Assembly: GCF_016881005.1 (NCBI RefSeq)
Contig: NZ_JACOPV010000011.1
Coordinates: 124,001 to 188,000, forward strand
Source: Pseudomonas arcuscaelestis
GTDB lineage: Bacteria > Pseudomonadota > Gammaproteobacteria > Pseudomonadales > Pseudomonadaceae
DNA: 64,000 nt
Reading direction: 5' to 3'
Made by a program: the position numbers and the translations under genes. Numbering within the stretch: the first letter of the stretch is position 1; every line of letters begins with the position of its first letter. Below, in pieces: positions 24,738 through 31,986 of this stretch. The notes beneath the pieces were generated by a model that saw only the letters and a program-made list of their open reading frames with translations, did no database searches and was not told where the DNA came from.

Positions 24738-25616
24738 ATGAAACTGCCCGCACTTTCGGCCTTTCGCTACTTCGACGTCGCCGCGCAGACCGAAAGCTTC
24801 GTCCGCGCAGCCGACATACTTAACGTTACCCACGGGGCGGTCAGCCGCCAGATTCGTCTGCTGGAAGAGTCACTGGGGGTGACGCTGTTCGAGCGCCGCA
24901 ACCGCGCCGTGTTTCTCACCCCTGCCGGTCGCGCCCTGCATGGCACCACCCTGTCGGTCTTCGAACAGCTGCAAGGCGCGGTCTACCGCCTCCAACAGCA
25001 AACCCGTGAGAATGTGCTGGTGCTGTCCTGCGAGCCGACCATCGCGATGAAATGGCTGATTCCCCGCCTGCCCGACTTTCATGCCGCCCACCCCGACATC
25101 CACCTGCATCTGGTGGCTGCCGGCGGCCCTGTCGATTTTTCGCGAAGCGGTGTCGACCTGGCGTTACGGCGTGACGATTTTCACTGGGAAGCCGGCCTTC
25201 ACGCAGTGAAGATCTGCGATGAATGGGTGGGGCCGGTAAGCACCACCAACCTGACTATTGCGAGTCATGGACTGGGTGGCCTGCGCTTGCTGCACAGTGC
25301 CTCACGCCCCAGTGCCTGGAACACCTGGCTGGGCTTGACCGGCCAATCAGCCAAGGACACCCGCCGCGCCGATTACGAGCATTTCTACCTGTGTATACAG
25401 GCCGCCGTGGCCGGACTGGGTGTAGCCATGGCTTCATTCCTGATGGTGGCGGACGAAATCGCCAGCGGCCAACTGCATGCTCCGCACAGCTTTATTCGCG
25501 ATCAATCGGCGTACTACCTGCTGTGCCCTCCCAGCATGGCCAACGACGAAAAGTGCCTGCGTTTCACCCAATGGATCAGTGCACAAGCCGCCACTTGCCT
25601 GGCTCATTTGCTCTGA
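24738..25616 (+). CDS. LysR-family transcriptional regulator (GcvA-like)
   Basis: A 292-residue LysR protein. The N-terminal winged helix-turn-helix reads LSAFRYFDVAAQTESFVRAA, then VTHGAVSRQIRLLEE and LFERRNRAVFLTPAGR (residues 6-65); the HGAVSRQI segment resembles the GcvA/AmpR branch. The C-terminal effector domain runs from about residue 90. Divergent from the LysE exporter, which it probably controls in response to an amino acid. Its 3' end overlaps the convergent M15-type gene by 13 bp. Confidence 0.92.
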   Translation: MKLPALSAFRYFDVAAQTESFVRAADILNVTHGAVSRQIRLLEESLGVTLFERRNRAVFLTPAGRALHGTTLSVFEQLQGAVYRLQQQTRENVLVLSCEPTIAMKWLIPRLPDFHAAHPDIHLHLVAAGGPVDFSRSGVDLALRRDDFHWEAGLHAVKICDEWVGPVSTTNLTIASHGLGGLRLLHSASRPSAWNTWLGLTGQSAKDTRRADYEHFYLCIQAAVAGLGVAMASFLMVADEIASGQLHAPHSFIRDQSAYYLLCPPSMANDEKCLRFTQWISAQAATCLAHLL

Positions 25617-26227
25617 GGCGTAGTGCCAGCCGGCAACGTACAGAAAGAAGAATGGGCGCTGAAATCCCCACCCCAGGTGCGAAATCCAGCAGTATCGATA
25701 TGAATACGCCCCGAAGGATAACGACCCAGCCCCATGTTCCAGGCTTTGCCCTGAGCCTGCCAGAAGCTGCATAGCGGCCTCGGGTCGGCCCCCGGAGGCA
25801 GCAATACATCCACGGCAAACGCCCGCATATGGGCACTATCGATTGCACCACCTGCACAGCGATTGAGCCGCGGATCACGGTACGTGGAGACCACTTCATA
25901 GCGCCGCAATACGCCTTGATCCGCCAACGTCTTGAGCAACTGCAGTGTAGAACGCACCGCTGGCCACTGGGCGGCGGGCGCCACCGCGAAAGGCTCGGCG
26001 GAGCACAAGCGCCAGTCACTGGCACTGCGCAGCAACTGATAGATCGGCACGACGCCATACAGGCGCGCATCCACCAGCATTTGCCGAAACGCCCGGGTTT
26101 CATGATCGCCTGCCCACTGGGCAAACAAATACACATCCCTCTGGTCGGCGCTTGCCTGAGCGCCGTACAACAACGTCAATAAAAGCCCTGCATGGATCCC
26201 AGCCCTACGCCACCCCAACATTCGCAT
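25604..26227 (-). CDS. Secreted M15-type (D-Ala-D-Ala carboxypeptidase-like) peptidase
   Basis: A 207-residue periplasmic protein with signal peptide (LLLTLLYGAQASA). The C-terminal half carries the M15 zinc signature: STYRDPRLN, then SAHMRAFAVD (SxHxxxxAxD, giving His and Asp ligands) and the later RIHID His. This places it among Peptidase_M15-type peptidoglycan-active enzymes, with a roughly 90-residue N-terminal part of unknown role. ATG 26227 is used; ATG 26221 is equally possible and fits the upstream GGAG better. Peptidoglycan trimming is inference from family. Confidence 0.75.
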   Translation of the reverse strand: MRMLGWRRAGIHAGLLLTLLYGAQASADQRDVYLFAQWAGDHETRAFRQMLVDARLYGVVPIYQLLRSASDWRLCSAEPFAVAPAAQWPAVRSTLQLLKTLADQGVLRRYEVVSTYRDPRLNRCAGGAIDSAHMRAFAVDVLLPPGADPRPLCSFWQAQGKAWNMGLGRYPSGRIHIDTAGFRTWGGDFSAHSSFCTLPAGTTPQSK

Positions 26228-26308
26228 CTTCTCCTTCCCAATCCCCGGGAAACGCCTCCAGTATGGCCTGCGCTCCCACTCTGGGGAGCTACTGACAAGG
26301 AGTTAAGC

Positions 26309-27448
26309 ATGTACAAGACAGTTCGATGGGTCCTTGGCCTGACAGCCCTGGCTTGCAGCGCAACTGCGCTGGCCGACGCCCAACTTAACCTAGGCAGTAC
26401 GGAGCGTGTGACCCGGCTGTTCGCTTATCCCAACAACTGCAATGTCATATGCTTTCGCGACTGGAGCCTGGAACAGACAGTCGAGCATTACCTGACCATG
26501 AGCGTTCAGCGCGATGGCTATACCGCTGCCACGGTGCGGGTCAGCCGTGACAACAACAATCTGCATGCTGACATTCAGGGTGTTCCCGGTAGCTACAGCG
26601 CGCCCTTGGCGGCCTTGCTCGACACTGGCGAGCTGGCCTATCAAGGTGCCAGGCGCCTGAACAGCGACGGCAAGTGGGCCTATAGCTGGAACCTGTTCCT
26701 GCCGCTGGGCATGGCTCTGGAGAACCGTCGCAGCATCGAGTTGCTGCACTTCCCGCCAGACTACTCACTGACCCAGGCCCAAGACTATCTGCGTTCCAAC
26801 ACCACCGATCGCTGGGCGACGCTACTGACCTACAACGGCATTGTTGCTGAACAGACACCGGCCTATCAGACCATCATCGACATTGCCCCGATCGCCGCGC
26901 CCGCCAGCGCCGGCAAGGATCTGGAAGGTGTGTATGGGTACTTCAAGGATTACCAGCTACGCATGGTCAAAGAGTTCACCCGCAACGCCGATGGGGCCGC
27001 CCTGCCGATGGTCGCGTTCGGTGCGCCGGTGCGCAATTGGATCGAGCAACAATACGGCCCAGCGCTCAGCGTATTGGGACTGGTAAGCATCAGCCCTCAG
27101 AGCGGTCAACAGGTGCCGGTGCTCGGCGCCAACCACCCAAGCGCGATCTGGTATGCCGCTGACAAGAAAAACCACGATGGCGATCAAGATAAAGCCGATC
27201 AGGCAGGCTTGAAAATGATGGGCCAGGACTTGAGTGCCGCCTGCTGGCAGGCCGGCATGGGTCACAACCCGCACGCGGATGCCCAGGCGACGCTGAACGC
27301 ATGCACGCAAAAGTGGCAAGTGACGGCGAAGAAGCAGACGTGCGAATTGTACTTCCGCACAGTGGCCAAGATGACCCCGGATCAGGCCAGCGCCAAGTGC
27401 AACACCGGATCGATAACCCGGAGCCTGCGCGAACTGAAGAAGGCGTGA
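26309..27448 (+). CDS. Secreted protein of unknown function, 379 residues
   Basis: I do not recognise the family. ATG 26309 follows a strong AAGGAG (26297-26302). A signal peptide is clear, with a likely cleavage after ATALA near residue 22. The mature protein has several cysteines, clustered as NNCNVICF near the N-terminus and AACWQ, NACTQ, QTCELYF, AKCNTG near the C-terminus, consistent with disulfides in the periplasm. No lipobox, membrane helix or catalytic motif was seen. It ends 67 bp before the convergent carbonic anhydrase gene. Confidence 0.75.
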   Translation: MYKTVRWVLGLTALACSATALADAQLNLGSTERVTRLFAYPNNCNVICFRDWSLEQTVEHYLTMSVQRDGYTAATVRVSRDNNNLHADIQGVPGSYSAPLAALLDTGELAYQGARRLNSDGKWAYSWNLFLPLGMALENRRSIELLHFPPDYSLTQAQDYLRSNTTDRWATLLTYNGIVAEQTPAYQTIIDIAPIAAPASAGKDLEGVYGYFKDYQLRMVKEFTRNADGAALPMVAFGAPVRNWIEQQYGPALSVLGLVSISPQSGQQVPVLGANHPSAIWYAADKKNHDGDQDKADQAGLKMMGQDLSAACWQAGMGHNPHADAQATLNACTQKWQVTAKKQTCELYFRTVAKMTPDQASAKCNTGSITRSLRELKKA

Positions 27449-27515
27449 GCATCGTCGTGGGACAAGCCCACGGGCTAGCGATTGCCCTGTGGGTTTGCCC
27501 TCGACACGATCTTAC
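27449..27515. repeat. REP-type hairpins between convergent genes
   Basis: CGTGGG/CCCACG (27456-27472) with further GTGGGTTTGCCC-type repeat text to 27510. It resembles Pseudomonas REP sequences and probably ends transcription from both sides. Confidence 0.5.
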
Positions 27516-28154
27516 TCAGTCCTGCGGACGCAACCGATACTGTGGCGGCAATTGGTCCAGGCCACTGATGGTTGCATTCAAACTTTTCCAGCGTCCGTCC
27601 TTGATACCGTAGATGCAGCCATGAATCGACAGGCTCTGCCCTCGGTGCCAGGCATTCTGGACGATAGTGGTGTGACCAACGTTAGCCACCTGCTGGATCA
27701 CGTTGAGCTCGCAGAGACGATCGACACGTTCTTCTTCGGTGGGCAATTGCGCCAATTCGCCGCGCTTTTCGTAATACAGGTCTCGAATCGAGCGCAGCCA
27801 ACCATCGATCAGGCCCAACTGACGATCCTGCATCGACGCCCGGACACCGCCGCAACCGTAGTGCCCGGTGACCAGGATATGTTTCACCTTGAGTACGTCC
27901 ACCGCGTACTGGATCACCGACAGACAGTTCAAGTCGGTGTGCAGTACCACGTTGGCTACGTTGCGATGAACAAACAGGTCGCCTGGCAACATGCCGACGA
28001 TCTCGTTCGCCGGAACACGCGCATCCGAGCAGCCGATCCAGAGGAACTCAGGCGTCTGCTGACGCGCAAGCTTGGCAAAGAAATCCGGATCCTGCTGTTT
28101 GATCGCATCGGCCCAGCGCTCGTTGTTATCAATCAGTTCTTGTAGATCGTGCAT
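27516..28154 (-). CDS. can: Beta-class carbonic anhydrase
   Basis: Interconverts CO2 and bicarbonate in the cytoplasm. ATG 28154 (MHDLQELIDN), with GAGG 8 nt upstream, gives 212 residues. Zinc ligands are C42 and D44 in CSDAR, and the His and Cys of GHYGCGG near residues 98 and 101, at the same positions as in E. coli Can. The C-terminal VQNAWHRGQSLSIHGC segment is also typical. An in-frame extension upstream to 28382 is antisense to another gene and rejected. Confidence 0.95.
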   Translation of the reverse strand: MHDLQELIDNNERWADAIKQQDPDFFAKLARQQTPEFLWIGCSDARVPANEIVGMLPGDLFVHRNVANVVLHTDLNCLSVIQYAVDVLKVKHILVTGHYGCGGVRASMQDRQLGLIDGWLRSIRDLYYEKRGELAQLPTEEERVDRLCELNVIQQVANVGHTTIVQNAWHRGQSLSIHGCIYGIKDGRWKSLNATISGLDQLPPQYRLRPQD

Positions 28155-28272
28155 GGTCAAGCCTCGTGGTTGATGCCCATTTGTGACTGGCGCAAGCCCG
28201 TTCGGGTCACGCTTTGGAATCTTCCGGCAGTCGTTGGGTCCACCCTTTACAGCCACCCGCAGGAGACTGACC

Positions 28273-28596
28273 ATGACCCAACCCCATCGTCCGCCACACG
28301 CTCCCGAACCAGCCCCGATCGACGACAACGAAGACCGCATGGGCTCGATGCAAGAGCTGCACTTTGATGAGAATACTCCCAACGTCGACAGCGGTTTCGA
28401 TCCAACCGACGACGACCTCGAACCTGAAACGCTGATTCCCGAGGATGGAGCACGCTCCCCGTCGGAGCCAGGCGCAAATCATCCGGCAGATTGGGACCTG
28501 AGCGTGGTCGATGAAAGCGAAATTGGTGGCGGCGACGGCCTTGATGAGGCCGAACTGGCTCGCCGCGACCCGCTGGACGGCAAGCCAGAGCGCTAA
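28273..28596 (+). CDS. Small acidic protein of unknown function
   Basis: 107 residues, strongly acidic and proline-rich in its first half (HRPPHAPEPAPIDDNEDRMG), with repeated D/E runs and no membrane segment; likely soluble and largely disordered. AGGAGA (28261-28266) supports ATG 28273. Divergent from carbonic anhydrase and ending 5 bp before the convergent rimI. A gene of similar character occupies this place in other pseudomonads (PA4677 region, from memory). No function can be assigned. Confidence 0.75.
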   Translation: MTQPHRPPHAPEPAPIDDNEDRMGSMQELHFDENTPNVDSGFDPTDDDLEPETLIPEDGARSPSEPGANHPADWDLSVVDESEIGGGDGLDEAELARRDPLDGKPER

Positions 28597-28601
28597 GTGC
28601 C

Positions 28602-29054
28602 CTAATCGATCAAGGTACAGGCCATTACCAGGGCATCTTCCCGACCGCCAGCGACCGGATAATAGTCACGACGTCGGCCGATTTCATTAAAGCCATAGCG
28701 CTCGTACAGGCGATACGCAGACTGGTTGCTGGCGCGTACCTCAAGGAAGCACTCACGACCGTTCATCTCGTAGGCGCGCTTCATCAGCTCTTCAAGCAGG
28801 CGTAGGCCCAGGCCCCGGCCTTGGCTTTCCGGCTTGACGGTGATGTTGAGCAGGTGCGCCTCGTCGATGATCACATTGATCACGCCGTGGCCCACCTGCT
28901 GTTCGCCTTCGAACATCAGCCAGATTTCATAGGACTTGAGCCCGTCGAGGAATATTCCGCGGGTCCAGGGGTGGCTGAAGGCTGCGTATTCGATCTTCAG
29001 TACGGCTTCCAGATCCGCCTCGGTCATCCGGCGGAAGCTGATTGTGTCACTCAT
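28602..29054 (-). CDS. rimI: Ribosomal protein S18-alanine N-acetyltransferase RimI
   Basis: A GNAT acetyltransferase that modifies the N-terminal alanine of S18. 150 residues from ATG 29054. The acetyl-CoA-binding motif is QGRGLGLRLLEEL (about residues 79-91), with NQSAYRLYERYGF in motif B. The start lies inside the 3' end of the upstream psi-subunit gene (8-bp overlap), mirroring the holD-rimI overlap of E. coli and supporting both identifications. Confidence 0.93.
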   Translation of the reverse strand: MSDTISFRRMTEADLEAVLKIEYAAFSHPWTRGIFLDGLKSYEIWLMFEGEQQVGHGVINVIIDEAHLLNITVKPESQGRGLGLRLLEELMKRAYEMNGRECFLEVRASNQSAYRLYERYGFNEIGRRRDYYPVAGGREDALVMACTLID

Positions 29055-29838
29055 CACTTGGTTTCCAGCGCGCCATAAGCCGGCGCATGGCTTGCCAGAC
29101 GTGCGCCTTGCGCTGCGGCTCGTCCATCAACAATTCGAGGCCGGGTAAGGCCCAGGCAGTGCCCAGCCCTTCAATCGGCAACTCGCGATAATAAGCTTCG
29201 GCGTCCGCCTCACCGGCAAAACGCACGGCGGGCAGGCCAATCAGCCATAAGCAGGCACAGGGTGTGTCTTCAAGCCGGGCCTGGATGAAGCCCTGGACAA
29301 AATCGGTCGCCGCTTGTGGGCCCTGGTCGAGATTTCCGCGCACCAGCAACGGCCAACGCACCGGCTCGCCAATGATCTGCGGGCTATCGGGCAGCCCGGC
29401 GGCACGCAGCATGTCCTTGAGCAACAGGTAGGAAGGGTCACGGCTCTGGAACGCCTCACCCGTAGCCAGTTCCACCAGCAGCAGGCAGTTGCCAGCACGC
29501 AGCAACTGCAGCGAAAAACGCGGCGGTGCAACCGGCTTCGGTTTGGCCACCTCGGTCGCAGGCTCGGTTTTCTCTACTGGCTTACTGGCTGTCTTGGCGC
29601 TGCTGCCAGGGCGTGGAATCTCGATCTTCGGTCGCTCGCCACTGCGCGCAACCGGCGCATTGACCGCCACCCGTGCCGGCTGTGCCGGCGCCTCGTCGAA
29701 CTCGGGCACGGCCTCAGGCACCAGCGCCAGCAACAACTCCGGGCGCGAAGGGGCAGCGAACGGCAGTTCGGTACGCGGCAGCCAATGCACCACTTGCATG
29801 GCATTGAGATAAGCGCGGCGGCGGGACTCGATTAACAA
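29047..29838 (-). CDS. holD: Probable DNA polymerase III psi subunit (HolD-like)
   Basis: 263 residues, overlapping rimI exactly as holD does in E. coli. The pseudomonad psi subunit is known to be very divergent and to lie upstream of rimI (PA4679 in PAO1, from memory). A short N-terminal block (YLNAMQVVHWLPRTELPF) is followed by a proline/alanine/lysine-rich linker (about residues 60-110) and a folded C-terminal domain (FSLQLLRAGNCLLLVEL onward). Psi bridges the clamp loader and chi, which contacts SSB. The start is uncertain: TTG 29838 is used, ATG 29799 is possible. The call rests on gene order more than on motifs. Confidence 0.72.
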   Translation of the reverse strand: MLIESRRRAYLNAMQVVHWLPRTELPFAAPSRPELLLALVPEAVPEFDEAPAQPARVAVNAPVARSGERPKIEIPRPGSSAKTASKPVEKTEPATEVAKPKPVAPPRFSLQLLRAGNCLLLVELATGEAFQSRDPSYLLLKDMLRAAGLPDSPQIIGEPVRWPLLVRGNLDQGPQAATDFVQGFIQARLEDTPCACLWLIGLPAVRFAGEADAEAYYRELPIEGLGTAWALPGLELLMDEPQRKAHVWQAMRRLMARWKPSDE

Positions 29839-30017
29839 GAAGGATCGGCCATCTGTGGATAAGTCAGGGACGATATTCTACCGTTGTTCGCGCGTCGGCG
29901 CCGCTGTTGATCGGCAGAAAACCGCCCGACAGCAGCTTCAAGCGATCAGGGGGTGAATCGACAGGCACTTGATGCAGTACAATCGGCGCTTTTATTTGGC
30001 AACGAGTCGACCCGCCA

Positions 30018-31295
30018 ATGATCGAACCCAAGCGCGTCCTGCGCGCCCTAGCCGAACACTGGGCCCTGCTTGAGCCGTTGTGCGAACGCTTCGACGGGGG
30101 CACCCTGAGCCTCGGCGAACTGCGCCAGCAACTGGCCAACCAGCAGTTGGAGAGCACGCCCCAGGACATTACCAGCCTGCTCGACGTGTGGATCCGTCTG
30201 GATATTCTGGTGCCCGTGGCGAAAAGCCCCAACCGTTTCGAGCTCAACGCCCAGATCCACGACTTCCTCGCTTACCTGCGCCGCGAGCACCGCCTGGGCC
30301 TGTGCCTGGAAATCGAAGCCTACTTGCGCCACCTGGAACGTCTCGCCGGACACATTCAGGACGCCTTCGAAATTCGCGACGGTAACGATCTGGCACGCCA
30401 GCTGCGTCTGCTGGACATGCGTGTGCGCGACGTCTTGAAAAAACTCGATAACGACGAGCAGGCCCTGGTTGCCGTGGCCGAACGCGCCAAGACCAGCGAC
30501 CGCCAGATCCCTCTGCGCCAGCGCTATGCCGAAGTACTGGCCACCTGGGACGAATACGTCGAGCCGATGATCCAGCTGGTCAACGCCGATGGCGCATTCG
30601 AACAGGGTGTACGCAAGGTCGAGACCGTCCTGCTGCGCCTGCTTGGCGAACAGGCACGCCTGGGGCACCTGGTTGACGACGATATGCTCCTGCGCACCCA
30701 TGCCCGCATCCTCGAGATGCAAACCAGCGCCCAGTTGACCCTGCGCCATGCTCGCGAACTGCTGTTGCCGCTGCGTGAAGAAGCGCGCCGTCACAACGCC
30801 GTAACCCGTGGCGCGGCCCTGGCGCTCTCGGTCATCCGCCGCAAAGGCCTGGACGCGGTGCCGCAAGCGGCGATGCCAATGTTCACTCGGCCACAAAGTA
30901 CGTTTCTTGGCAGCGCCAGCCAGGTCGAAGCCTATGTTTACGCCCTGGCCCGCTTCGAACCCAAGCCTGCGCAATTCCCGAAAGCACACAAAACCCGCAA
31001 GGGCGAAACACCGCGAGCGCCGCGCACCGTCAAGGAAATGCTCGAACGCTGCGAAAACGCCCTGCCGCTGCCCGACCTGATGGTCTGGTTGCTGGAGCAA
31101 GAGCCCGAAGGCGCCACCGACGAGCTGTTGTATTGGTTCTCACGCCTGTCCCGGGAAAAGCGCTTTAGCCGCGAACGCCTGGAGCGCTGTGAATACACCA
31201 CCCGCGAACACCTGGTCAGCCTGCGCTCGTTCGCCCTGACATCGAGCCGCGAACCATCGCCTGAGCCTACTGCGAGCCCTGCCAATGCATCTTGA
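30018..31295 (+). CDS. mksF: MksF, kleisin-like subunit of the MksBEF condensin
   Basis: A 425-residue, mainly helical MukF-like protein, with an N-terminal winged-helix-like region (MIEPKRVLRALAEHWALLEP) and a helical middle. It should bridge the two heads of the SMC-like MksB and bind MksE. Identification rests on its place as the first of three overlapping genes ending in an unmistakable SMC-type ATPase, the same order as mukF-mukE-mukB. From memory the equivalents in PAO1 are PA4684-PA4686. It overlaps mksE by 11 bp. The complex acts in chromosome organisation. Confidence 0.85.
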   Translation: MIEPKRVLRALAEHWALLEPLCERFDGGTLSLGELRQQLANQQLESTPQDITSLLDVWIRLDILVPVAKSPNRFELNAQIHDFLAYLRREHRLGLCLEIEAYLRHLERLAGHIQDAFEIRDGNDLARQLRLLDMRVRDVLKKLDNDEQALVAVAERAKTSDRQIPLRQRYAEVLATWDEYVEPMIQLVNADGAFEQGVRKVETVLLRLLGEQARLGHLVDDDMLLRTHARILEMQTSAQLTLRHARELLLPLREEARRHNAVTRGAALALSVIRRKGLDAVPQAAMPMFTRPQSTFLGSASQVEAYVYALARFEPKPAQFPKAHKTRKGETPRAPRTVKEMLERCENALPLPDLMVWLLEQEPEGATDELLYWFSRLSREKRFSRERLERCEYTTREHLVSLRSFALTSSREPSPEPTASPANAS

Positions 31296-31986
31296 TCTTT
31301 CCGAACTGCCACAGCTCGCACCGATCTTCCGCGAGTTGTTCAAGGGCTTTCATATCAGCCGCCGCGACCCGGAGCTGTACGCCCAACTGTCGAACTTCCA
31401 GGACCAGTACCGTGGCCTGTTCAAAGCCCTTGGCTTCGAACTGGTATGTGATACCCGCGGTTTCTATTACTTCGTCCCGGACCTGGCCGCCGCCCAGGTA
31501 AACAAGACCGCCCAGCGCCTGTCGCTGTTCACCTTCATCCTGGTCGAGCATCTGGCCGACCAGGGCCGCGACCCAATGTCGGTGCTCGACGGAGGCAGCC
31601 TTGGCCGTGATGAATTGCCGTCGATGCTGGAGAAGTACCGCGACCTGTTTATCCAGGCTGAAGTACAGACGCCGGATGAGCTGGAAGAAAAAATCATGCG
31701 GCGCATGACCCAGCTCGGTTTCGCCCATGAAGAAAACGGCATCTACCGCTTCCTGCCACCGATGCACCGTTTCCTTGATGTCTGCCTGTCGGTCCAGCAG
31801 GACCGGGACCTGGCCGCCAGCCTGCACAGCAATCTGCCGCTGCCAACACCGGTATTGGTCGAGGAAGAGAGCCCCGAAGAACTCAACAAGACTGACGATC
31901 CGCTCGACCTCAGCCCGTTCGAAGAAAGCGAAGAGGACGCCTTGGCCCGAGCCATCGCCGAAGAGCAACAGGAGATTGACGCATGA
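31285..31986 (+). CDS. mksE: MksE, accessory subunit of the MksBEF condensin
   Basis: A 233-residue MukE-like protein, soluble, with a winged-helix-type fold suggested by its segments (FKGFHISRRDPELYAQL, LGFELVCDTRGFYYF) and an acidic tail (EEESPEELNKTDDPLDLSPF onward). It overlaps mksF at the start and mksB at the stop (ATGA at 31983-31986), so the three subunits are translated as a coupled set. MksE normally sits on the kleisin and modulates DNA binding. Confidence 0.85.
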   Translation: MHLDLSELPQLAPIFRELFKGFHISRRDPELYAQLSNFQDQYRGLFKALGFELVCDTRGFYYFVPDLAAAQVNKTAQRLSLFTFILVEHLADQGRDPMSVLDGGSLGRDELPSMLEKYRDLFIQAEVQTPDELEEKIMRRMTQLGFAHEENGIYRFLPPMHRFLDVCLSVQQDRDLAASLHSNLPLPTPVLVEEESPEELNKTDDPLDLSPFEESEEDALARAIAEEQQEIDA

